This document shows, piece after piece, positions 24,612 through 34,296 of a stretch of 64,000 nucleotides of DNA. This stretch comes from Hypoxylon rubiginosum (taxonomy: Eukaryota > Ascomycota > Sordariomycetes > Xylariales > Hypoxylaceae). The position numbers were made by a program, and so were the translations under genes. Below the pieces are notes generated by a model, which saw only the letters and a program-made list of their open reading frames with translations, had not been told where the DNA came from and did no database searches. The stretch spans positions 124,001 to 188,000 of the forward strand of contig CADCXA010000032.1 in the NCBI GenBank assembly GCA_902806565.1, in the 5' to 3' direction. Within the stretch, counting starts at the first letter, position 1. Each line of letters starts with the position of its first letter.

Positions 24612-26639
24612 ATGGATTCCCAGCCTACTGAGCACGAACGACGTGATGCAACAGATAATGAAGTTGAGAATCTCAGACATGTTGTCGACTCGGTACCGGC
24701 CAGCGCTTGGATAGCTCTTATAGCAGGCGGTGCCGAAAGATTCACGTATTATGCTGTCACAACTCCGTGGCGTAAGTCTTCAGGCTCCCCATACCTAAAA
24801 TCGTCCAGTCGTGAGATCTGACCGAGGAACGATCTGCCTATAGAAAACTATATACAGAATGATCGGGACAGTATCGTAATCCCGGGCGCTTTGGGTCTCA
24901 GTCAGGCAACCGCGACAAACATTTCTAATGCCTTTATGTTCTTCTCGTTCCTGACTCCTCTGCCGTTCGCCATTCTGTCGGATGCATGGTTAGGGCGCTA
25001 CAAAACACTCTGTCTCAGCTTCTTGTATGTTCCCCCATTTCTTCTTCGCATCTAGGTTGAAGCTGACCTCTGGCTAGCCTCGACCTATGTGGATTATTGG
25101 TCCTTTTCATTACCTCGCTCCCAATTGTGGAAAAAGATTCCATTCGGATTTTCGGGCTGGCCTTTTCAATGGTGCTTCTAGGTCTCGGAACAGGCGGCGT
25201 CAGGGCCACCATCTCTCCGTTTATAGGTGAGGCTTCCAGTAGATGAAGAGACATAAGCTCCCTCGCAGGGCTTTGACTAACCCTCTAAGTTGAACAGGCG
25301 ATCAATATGCGACTGTGACTCCTCAAGTGGTGGTGACGAAGAAGCATGAGCGAGTCGTCGTAGACCGGACATTGACTCTGGAATACATATACAACGTTTT
25401 CTATTGGTGAGGAGCTCCTCGGTTTGCGTAAAATGTGCATCTAGCTAAAACTATTCTTTGAAGGTTCACCAATATTGCAAGTCTGTCTCTGATCGCTTCA
25501 ACGTATCTCGAGAAAGAAGTTGGGTTCTGGTCCGCGTACCTCCTGCCTTTGTGTGCATTCTGGATCCCAATCCCTTTGCTCCTTTTTTGGCAGAAGTCAT
25601 TTAGTAGGCGACTCATAGCCTACCCTGTACTACCATTCCGAGCATAATACTAATATAATATGTGAAGTTCAACTGCCGCCACAGGGAAATGTCCTTCCTA
25701 GGGCGGTGAAGGTCCTTATGTGCGCAGCCCGAGAGGGATTTCGACTGGATGCAGCCAAACCCGGGTTCCAAGCGGAGAAATACGGAAGAACGGTTGAGTG
25801 GGACGATCTGTTCGTCTCTGAGATAAGAAGGGGTATCAAAGCTTGTAAAGTCATGTTAGTCGTTCTAGAGTCCGTCCAAGTTCAACCACGAGCCACTAAC
25901 ATGTAGAGTTAGGGCCTGTTTTGTACCGTTCTTCCTGTGTATGAGTCAGATTACGAACAATTTGGTCTCGCAGGCTGGTCAGATGCAACTTGGCGGGATT
26001 CCGAACGATACTATTCAAGCACTGAACCCGATCGCGTGTGTCCTACTAGGTCCGCTGATACAAAAGGGTCTCTATCCTATGCTCCGTCGACATGGGATTG
26101 CATTTGGACCTGTTTCCCGCATGACTACAGCCTTTATCACAATGAGCGCAGCGATGGCCTTCGCCGCAGGAGTCCAAAAGCTGATATATACGAGGGGGCC
26201 GTGCTATGATGCCCCGCTTACCTGTCAAGCCTCGGAAAATGGCAGTATACCCAATGACATAAGTGTCTGGGTCCAAACACCTGTGTACTTTGTTCTCGCA
26301 TTTGCGGAGATTCTGGGATTCGCAACTCTCTCCGAGTACAGCTACTCCGAAGCGCCTAGTGATATGCGCAGCTTGGTACAAGCATTGCGTCAGATCAGTG
26401 CTGCTGTGGGGTCTGCATTGGGAATGGCCGTATCGCCAGTTGCAGTTGATCCCAAGGTCATGTACCTGTACGTGGGACTCGCGGCGGCGATGATTGTTTC
26501 TACATTAGGTTTCTGGTGGGCCTTTAAAGATTATGACAAGGAAAAAAGCCAGCCAAGTCGCCTAGAAGCGACTGACATTGAAAGTGAACAGCAAATAGGG
26601 GAAACCAAGGCCGATAGTAGTTCATCTGGGGCAAGATGA
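24612..26639 (+). CDS. POT/PTR2-family proton-coupled peptide transporter
   Basis: Seven exons: 24,612-24,771; 24,844-25,024; 25,078-25,226; 25,298-25,406; 25,464-25,603; 25,668-25,854; 25,907-26,639. All phases close and give 552 aa. Family signatures are AGGAERFTYYAVTTPWQNYIQN's GAERFTYY block (helix 1), LSDAWLGRYKT (after helix 2), LGLGTGGVRATISPFIGDQY (the PTR2 signature), and VSQAGQM and GIPNDTIQALNP in the middle. Several hydrophobic helices fit the 12-TM fold. The last acceptor offers two AG sites 2-3 nt apart (tagag). POT carriers import di/tripeptides and related small molecules with protons. Next to an ATP-grasp ligase it could import or release a peptide-like product. It is slightly short compared with the usual 580-620 aa. 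Confidence 0.92.
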
Positions 26640-27485
26640 TTGTCTAGGTACCTACCTAGACAGGTAGTATTTCTCAAGCCCATCACCCATGCTAGATTAG
26701 CTACCTACCATTGCATATTCGATGCAATATGCAGCGAGTTTACACCCTTCTAGGTTTTACCTGCCGGTGCAATCGTGATGACTTCAATTGACCCACTCAC
26801 CGAGCCCGTGAAGGATCAGTTCTCTACCTAGGTAAGTATGAGCACCCAAGCATTGAGGTACTATGGTCGCTCGAATGTGCGATGTATCTATCGCATGCGT
26901 CACTGAGAGGAATAGGTGCCTAGGTAGGTACCTGCCAGTATAAGCTGTTTTCTGCAAAGACAACGTGCTTGTATGGGTATGTGGTTACACAACAGGGGGC
27001 GGTGTAAGCTGCATATCGTTCACATTCCCCCATACCCCTTGCCTGATGAAACGCACTGCGATCTTATATCTGATGACACGTTACATAGGTACCTACCAAA
27101 GGTAGGTGACCTAGATGGAAGTTGAAAGCGAGTCAACCGAGGCTTGCAGATATCGGCATGCTGTATGAAGTTGAAGGTACCGAAACGGCGGCATAAGCAT
27201 AATCACGCCACAGCATCCGTGATAGAATTCATGCGCAGCCGCATGTAAGTACAGTACATTGGATATGCAGGTAGCTCTCGTCTCGTACCCGTATCTTCAC
27301 CAAAATGACTATAGCGGCACGAAAGCATGTCGCTATAGGATTCCGACTATGTTTATAGCCAGAAATGGTATATTAAAGACCTTGTACATGGAGCTTGTTG
27401 TCGTGTGTGCAAATGGGAAATACACGATTTCGAATATACACTTAGAATCTTCTTACATTCAACCTCTCTTCAGACACATCTAAAT
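26640..27485. other. Intergenic with repeated TAGGTACCTA motifs
   Basis: About 850 bp upstream of the CDP-alcohol phosphotransferase gene. It holds four motif clusters built on CCTAGGTAGGTACCT (26,643-26,668; 26,824-26,836; 26,913-26,935; 27,085-27,114). No ORF of interest. Confidence 0.6.
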
Positions 27486-28403
27486 ATGGCTGCCATTCAC
27501 GAAGCTAAGTATGACATGATTCGGTATGTAAGCCCTCCTGTACATAGAGGCGAGGCGAGAAACTAAACAAGCAACCGGGCGAAGACGCCTTCGGGTCGCC
27601 GACTACGTAACGCTATCAAATGGTATGTTAATCACGACCCTGGTTAGAATCACGTCCATCTTACATTCATATTGGCTAACGACGAGGAAAAAGCTTTCTG
27701 CGGAGGTATGAAAATGAGCCAACATGTAATATAGTTAGACATCTTATTTGCCATTAGTCATTTCCATGTTCTGCTCAATGCAGCAAAGCTTTGTTGCCGC
27801 TCATGCCTTCATCTTCCTCGGATACGAATTCGACCGATACGATGGAATGGTAGCAAGATACCGAAACGAATGCTCTGAGATGGGCAAAGAACTCGACAGC
27901 CTGTCTGACCTAGTACGTGTTCCCCTTAGGTATTCTCTGCATTTTGATGCTTACAATCTCAACAGGTCACGTTTGGCACGGCTCCTGCCATCATGCTTCA
28001 CTCTATCGGATTCCGCACTACCGTGGACCAAACAATTTTGGCGTTCTATGTGCTCTGCTGCGTGGCCCGACTGGCAAGATTCAACGTTGCCACTCACCTC
28101 ACGCCAAAAGACAAGCAGGGTAAGTCGCTTTACCATGAAGGGTTGCCTACTGCCTATGCAGCCTTGATTGTGTCGACGGTAACATCTGCCTCTGTATGGA
28201 TGGGCTGGACAACAGGCGATGTTTTCTTGGCTATCCTCTTCCCGGGTACCTGGTGCGAGGTACACTTGGCGATGATCCCGGTAGCTGCGTTTTGTGTATT
28301 GATGATAAGCAAGAGGTTGAAGTTGCGGTTTGACGGAGGCTCTTCAATCCCGGCAGCAACCGTAATCGTATTTAGTCTGTGTTGGTGGTTCTCGCCGTCG
28401 TAA
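27486..28403 (+). CDS. CDP-alcohol phosphatidyltransferase, PS-synthase-like
   Basis: Four exons, 27,486-27,523; 27,585-27,622; 27,758-27,912; 27,966-28,403, give 222 aa with closed phases. The complete CDP-alcohol phosphotransferase motif D-x2-DG-x2-AR-x8-G-x3-D-x3-D occupies residues 51-76 (D51, D54, G55, A58, R59, G68, D72, D76). It is preceded by RRLRVADYVTLSN and followed by VTFGTAPA and RLARFNVAT, as in Cho1/PssA serine enzymes. Several hydrophobic helices follow. These integral enzymes move a phospho-alcohol from a CDP- or CMP-activated donor to an alcohol, serine in Cho1. At 222 aa it lacks the N-terminal part of housekeeping Cho1, and its place beside a nucleotidylyltransferase suggests a specialised paralogue. 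The 135-nt second intron is unusually long; a 19-nt exon inside it (27,687-27,705) would break frame. Confidence 0.85.
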
Positions 28404-28950
28404 CCTAGAGGTTACAATGGAAATTGGCTCCAAGGTTATTGTCATTCGATTAGGTTGCAGTGAGTAGGATTTCATTCTATGCAACACTGTCTGATTATGG
28501 ATATTGGAGGATCTTTGGTGGACATGTCGATTAAGTCTCAAGCCAGCTGAATTGGACGTAAATGGATATCGCCGTGTCTGTGTAACAATAGCCCTGGTTA
28601 TGCCCGTTGATCGACCGGGGTATTACCCGATGTTCACAAATGGTCGCGTGCCTCTTACAAGTGTAATCTGAACGAACGTCGAAGGCGGTCAGCTGATCGT
28701 CTCACGGCAGCCACACTCTATCAATAGCAGCGTAATATGTACCAACCTCCTAGGGTAGTATAAAAGGATTCGGAGAGGTTATGCGGTGCTACCAGTGAAC
28801 TCGGGATCGGCGCTCTCAGATCAAGGTACCGGTGCTATCACGGGAATTACGTGTCATTTAACGGCCCGGCATTTAAGAGTCGTGATGTACAACTAGCTCT
28901 TTGCAGATTATCCCGAATTTCGTTACCTACTCCCTATTCCACCTATAGAC
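28404..28950. other. Intergenic, nucleotidylyltransferase upstream region
   Basis: About 550 bp. It contains terminator sequence of the previous gene and the promoter of the next (pyrimidine-rich stretch just before 28,951). No separate gene seen. Confidence 0.5.
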
Positions 28951-29848
28951 ATGTCTATCAAACACTACTTGCAAACGGCCTATCAGGAGGTTCGCTTAAC
29001 CTCGGATGCCGAACTCAGCGCAGTTCAGAATTTGAACGGGACCTTGCAACCCGACCGCGACAATCTTATCCTCGTCTACGGGGGTTCCTTCAACCCGCCA
29101 CACCGAGGACACATAGACGTGCTGCTATCGGGACTACGGCCAGAAGTAGCGGCAGTGGCCGTCGTCATCTTACCCAGTGAAGACTTTCACTTAAGGCATA
29201 AGGTGGCGAACAGCCATCCCGAATTCTTCCTTCATATGAAACGCAGGGCTGATATTTGGGGTGCTATTCCTTCAGTCCCGAAAGGAAGAGTTTGGGTATG
29301 GACAAGCACCTGGTATCCGTTCAAGCCCTTCACGGAGGCTATGGTTCGGTTAGCCAAGGCGGACGGGTTCAACCTGGCGTTCTCTCATATGATTGGACCT
29401 GATAATTTGAACACGAAAGATCCGCTCAATAACTTGCCATACAAGCTTCCTAGGATCCTAGTCACAAACAAAGCCAGGCACGTCATTGCCCAATTTCTCC
29501 CAGATGGCAAACCTGTAATGTGGCCTGGATTTGGAGAATGGACACGCTGCATACGCAGCTACGGAGACGGTAAGCATATGCAAGCATTCTCCTTAGCGGC
29601 ATATTCAGCCGTCTTACCTTCAGGGGCTAACTTTGACTGCAGAAGAGGATGTCGTGCTCTGGACTTGTGCGGGAGTAGACGACAAGGATAAAAGAGGCTA
29701 TTATTTGCAGTTTGCAGAATCGTCCCCCGTGGACATTAACTCAACGAACTTGAGAGCAGCCCTGATTCAGAGTCAACGTCTTGATGAAGTAAGCCTCAAC
29801 CAACTAAGCACCAAAGCTCTTCTCGAGCTTCTATCACCAGTGCTTTAA
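28951..29848 (+). CDS. NMNAT-like nucleotidylyltransferase
   Basis: Two exons, 28,951-29,569 and 29,643-29,848 (73-nt intron, GCTAAC branch site), 274 aa. The HxGH-superfamily start is clear: GGSFNPPHRGH at residues 44-54, with the first His of HxGH kept (HRGH). The C-terminal INSTNLR at 238-244 is the ISSTxxR nucleotide-binding motif. Such enzymes transfer an NMP from ATP or CTP to a phosphate or phosphonate group. Housekeeping NMNATs make NAD; bacterial relatives (PhpF, FrbH-type domains) make CMP-phosphonates. The fungal housekeeping NMNAT is longer and differs around the first motif, so this looks like a separate branch. In context it may make the nucleotide-activated donor for the upstream CDP-alcohol enzyme; substrate unproven. 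Confidence 0.85.
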
Positions 29849-30158
29849 TCACCTTAAGTACCTAAGGTACCTACCTAGTTAGATACGTTAGATACGTTAC
29901 CTTTCGTGTAATAAAATAGGTCACATTCTCGCCACACGGGTAATATGCAGTGTACCCTTGATTGCATCCATGCACAGATGCTGTAAGCACGCCTCACTGT
30001 AGTACAAGGATTATATAGGCGGTGTAAAGCCGCGCCAGTCTGCCTACATTTAACTACTATACCTTCAGACCAACCTTCATTCTCGTCCACCATCCGACCG
30101 TGGCATCTCGATAGGTCTCCACCCACGGTAACAAGAACTTGGCCACATCTGTCCCGTC
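29849..30158. other. Short intergenic gap with motif cluster
   Basis: 310 bp between two co-oriented cluster genes. A motif AAGTACCTAAGGTACCTACC lies at 29,854-29,880, immediately after the stop codon. No gene. Confidence 0.6.
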
Positions 30159-31095
30159 ATGAACGAATCGTCGATCCTGTCCAAATTTGACAGCCTTGTC
30201 AGTTCTGGGCTACTGCTGTACGACGAACAGCAGGAAATAGTAGAGCACCTAGATGGGGAGCTGAAGGTAAAGCTGCATAGACATATGTCTAACATACGTT
30301 GAAACGGTTCTTTACTGACCACTCTTGCCTTAGTTTCAATTCCTTCTCACCTCGGCCCTGATCAAGAAGCCGACCATACAGATGTCCCAGCCGCAGGCTA
30401 GCGAACAACATGATCAGAGACGAAACGGGAGCGATATTGTCACCGGAGGCTTTGAGATTGGCGACGTTGGCAGCACCCACTTCCTCGTGGCTAATAAGTT
30501 CTGCTATGCCAGACCACATCTCATGCTCCTGACCTCGGACGGACACCGGAAGCAATATGAACCTCTACTCGAAAGCGACTTTGAGGCAGCTTGGACTGTC
30601 CTTACAACTCTCGATAGGGATTATATTGCCTTCTTCAACTGTGGGCGGGATGGAGGGTGCAGCCGGCTGCATAAGCATTTGCAGCTGATACCTAGACCGA
30701 CGGGCGGATTTGCAACTTTCCTTGACTCTGAAGGTGGCAAGGAACCCAATGTGCCATTTCAATGGTTCTATCGTAGATTCGATCCTCTTGGAGTTACGCC
30801 CGCTGATTTGACTCAAGTGTATACCCATCTCCTTAGTCAAGCCACAGAGGCGGGGGCGGGCCGCTCTGAGCATGCCGATAGTGCGCCAGATGGAGCGGCG
30901 TGCCCGCACAACATGATTCTTACGAAGCAATGGATGATAGTGATTCCTAGGCGACGGGCAGCTATCAATAAGGAGGCCGGAGTGAATGCACTAGGGATGA
31001 TAGGGATCATCGCCGTTGCTACGAAGAATGAGATCAGTGGCTGGGCTAAACTGGGGCTAACCGGGGCACTAAAGGAGCTCGGGGTACCCAAATGA
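30159..31095 (+). CDS. ATP adenylyltransferase (Apa1/Apa2-type, HIT superfamily)
   Basis: Two exons, 30,159-30,266 and 30,334-31,095 (67-nt intron), 289 aa. Exon 1 gives MNESSILSKFDSLVSSGLLL, the usual Apa N-terminus. The body has YARPHLMLLT, AFFNCGRDGGCSRLHKHLQ (HKHLQ at 149-153, with the catalytic His region of the GalT/Ap4A-phosphorylase branch) and a C-terminal HNMILTKQWM with PRR. Yeast Apa1/2 (about 320 aa) convert Ap4A and phosphate to ATP and ADP and exchange NDP for phosphate or sulfate. A clustered copy could form or reclaim an NDP-activated intermediate, or remove a nucleotide. It may equally be an ordinary Ap4A phosphorylase that happens to sit here. Confidence 0.9.
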
Positions 31096-32957
31096 GTATA
31101 TCTTGTACATTTCTGATACTTTGAGCTAGACTATAGCATCTTGCCGTTTTTCTTTCTGATTATTTACTGCGCTGGAGACGAAGAGACTAATAGTGAAACC
31201 CATTATTGGTTGCTTTGTATATTCCATATAAGTGACGAGTGAGTAATTTGTTGTGGAAGGATCTCGCAACCCCGGCAGTTACCTACTAGGGCCTCTAAGA
31301 GGACGAGACACTTCGCGCTCGTGGCTCACTCTTACTGGCTAACGGATGTTCGGAGCTAGCCCGGATGCTGTGTGGCTAACAGCTAGGGCTTGGATTATCA
31401 TATCAGTGGAGTATAGAAGGAAGTTGTGTAACATTGATAACCTATGAAAGAAAGCTGTGTAACACGGCTTAGCAAATCCTTCCGAGGCGGTCATCTTTCA
31501 AAGATATTTTGGAAAAGGCATCAGGTGGCATGTGCCTAGCTACCTAAAGCAGCTGGTGACATACAACATTATAGTGACTGATTGTCGGATATTGGCTGAC
31601 TGCAGATAAGGGGTCGCCGGCCGCATCACTCCAGGGATACGTACAGCCAGATGCGGCTCAAAAGCCTAGCCTACAACATACCCGCCGCTTACGTGCAGCA
31701 TTCAATGTACAGTACATCGCGACAATGATGAGCAATTATCATTTGCCGGAGCACCTTTCCTGCAAAGCATTATGTCCTATATTCGGTCACCTGCTCAGGT
31801 TCGAAACACTTAGATGGTATGATTCGAGCGGCTTTCGGCTCTACTCAGCCTGCAGGCTTGTTAGGGTTTCAAAGTATTTTTTCTTTAATCAGTAAGTAAC
31901 TTAGGATGCTATTAGTTTTGCGTTTAACGTAACATTTCTAGACTATTCAGGCATAAAGATACGAGGAATGTCATTGATTCAATACTGATCAGCGTTTACG
32001 CATCACAGGTGCATTGCTAACTCATCCGCCTCCTTGCCAGGCAGCGGGAATATCACGCTTCTCGTGTGGCATATACCTACCTACCTAGCCTACCTAGGAG
32101 GTGCCTTCCAGAACATAGGGTTAATGCAAGCCTCAAAAAAAGAAACACGGAAACATATGACATTGCTCTCTACGTAAACTACCCATTGCTAATCAGCTAT
32201 ACAGCTATGCTAATAAAGAAACTCCCACTTAAAATAACTTTACGCTACCTACCTCCCTGAGAGAAGTACCTTTTCAAGGACCTAGGTTAAGTGGGTGTAT
32301 AATTTTAGCGGTGAGGCATCATGATATTGGGCTACTCGGGATGTGTATATGTTCTACAACATCTATGGAATAAATGGAGAAAAACTGTACCGCCGGGCGT
32401 CCACCAACCCCTTCATCGTACGAATTAAGTCAGGATTGTGACCTATTACTCTGAGGGATAGTATGTACTATCTGCAAGGCGGATTTGTGACCTAAACCAC
32501 TATAAGCGATTCATATTAGCTCTCCTGCAGATACGGTACCAACGCCGACATGAAGTGATGATGCTAAGACTCGGTTGATGTAACAAGGCTAGCTCAAACA
32601 TTGCCCTCGGTGTCATTGCCACAACGCAGGACCATTCCTTTAGAAATTTGAATGCAAAGCTGACATGGGTGGTATGGTATCACAAGGCACCCTACTCACA
32701 TTGGTATGAGGTCACGATACCTAGGAGGTAGACATCTGTTTCTGGTTCTACCAGTGAGTCCGGCTCACGCTGGTGCTAATCGCCGAGGACCATGAGTTAT
32801 GGACCTGTACCATGCCTTTCTCTCTATTTCCTCTTAAAGAGACTCAAATCTCGTAAACCAAGGAAAGAAAGGAAGTAAATTTGCAGCGTTTACGTTAAAC
32901 ACCTTTCAACATAGTGATTCTCTATTCTGCGATCAACCTTTACACGAATATTTTAAG
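31096..32957. other. Intergenic, 1.86 kb, no gene identified
   Basis: Sits between the Apa gene and the dehydratase gene and is the widest gap inside the candidate cluster. The 64-codon ORF at 32,066 is unsupported. Motif clusters of CCTACCTAGG type lie at 32,073-32,101 and 32,717-32,731. The dehydratase promoter must be here. Confidence 0.55.
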
Positions 32958-34296
32958 ATGGAGAACGGTACAAAGAACGGCACAATTAACGGCAAAGCTA
33001 AGGTAGCTTTCATTACCGGTAGGTGCCCCCTTAGGTACCTAGGCAGCCAATGTCTTAGAGCTCAAGTGCTTAACATGCGTACTTAGGAATTACTGGACAA
33101 GATGGTTCCTACCTTTCCGAGATATTGCTGGAAAAGGGCTACGAAGTCCATGGTCTTGTCCGACCTTCTTCCCAGAGACGACAAGCTCTGAACCGTCCTC
33201 TACGTCCGGGCGTGACCTTGCATTTTGGAGACATCACAGACCTTGGTCGTCTCCTTCAAATTCTGGGCGGCATCCAAATTGACGAAATATACCATCTGGC
33301 CGCTCAGTCTCACGTCGCCGTCTCGTTCGAGACACCATTGATGACTTGCGATACCAATGCACTAGGAACTCTTCGGTTGCTTGAAGCAATGAGAATGCTG
33401 AAAATGGAGAAAGGAACCCGATTCTATAATGTGAGTGAGCAAATCAGAACTTTATCGACTAAGACTAAGACATATAGGCGGGATCCTCAGAGGTATATGG
33501 GTCCGATCTACCTAAGCCGCAAACCGAGGAGACGCCATTTCATCCAGTCTCACCATATGCTATTTCCAAGCAGTTTCAGTTCTGGACCATAGTAAATTTC
33601 AGAGAAGCTTATGGGTTCCACGCCTCCAACGGCATCCTCTTCAACCACGAATCCCCAAGACGCGGTCCGCAGTCCCTCCTTTCTTTGGGGAAGCCTTGAA
33701 GCCATTGCTAGCTAACATACAGTTCAGGAACTACCTTTGTCACACGCAAAATCTCTACACAAGTCGCACTGATCGCATGTGGGTTATTGGAATCTTTTGA
33801 GCTCGGCAACCTCAATGCTGTGAGAGACTGGGGCCACGCCAGAGACTATATGCGAGGGGTGCATCTCATGCTGCAACAGCCAGAAGGCGGAGACTACGTT
33901 CTGGCATCCGGGCACGCATATAGCGTCAGGAAGTTTGTGGAAGTCGCTTTCGGCGTCATTGGAGTTAGGATAGAGTAAGTGCGCAATGTACCCCGTAACA
34001 AAGTCAGAGACTTATCTCCCTTCAGGTGGTCGGGCGCAGGCCTATCCGAAGTCGGGATAGATTCAGCAACATCGGCTATCCGAGTGAGGGTGAATCCCGA
34101 ATTCTATCGGCCTCTTGACAACGAGAACTTGCTGGGCTCCGCAGCAAAAGCCCGGAAGATTCTGGGCTGGGAGCCGAAGTGCAGCTTCGAGAGCTTGGTG
34201 GAAGAGATGGTTCTTTCAGATATTAAGGCCGCTAAGTCTGGTAGGATATTTGCCAACACGCACTTGGATTGGTTAATTGGCGAGAGTTACCAATGA
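32958..34296 (+). CDS. GDP-mannose 4,6-dehydratase
   Basis: Five exons, 32,958-33,018; 33,087-33,430; 33,478-33,664; 33,728-33,974; 34,026-34,296, give 369 aa, the family's normal length. It is an extended SDR: TGITGQDG (20-27) binds NADP, SSEVYG (138-143) has the catalytic Ser-Glu region, and Y162-x3-K166 sits in [38 protein letters not shown] and LGWEPK are hallmark GMD blocks. It converts GDP-mannose to GDP-4-keto-6-deoxymannose, the first step to GDP-fucose, rhamnose or perosamine-type sugars. GMD is uncommon in ascomycetes, and no GMER/fucose synthase or glycosyltransferase is next to it. The third intron starts GTCCGC, a weak donor. Its link to the five genes upstream is by proximity only. 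Confidence 0.93.

Noticed and set aside
27687..27705. Extra 19-nt exon in the CDP-alcohol transferase gene
   Set aside because: Splice sites look acceptable, but including it breaks the frame into the catalytic motif.
21867..34296. True phosphonate cluster
   Set aside because: No PEP mutase, phosphonopyruvate decarboxylase or other C-P forming enzyme is present in the window.
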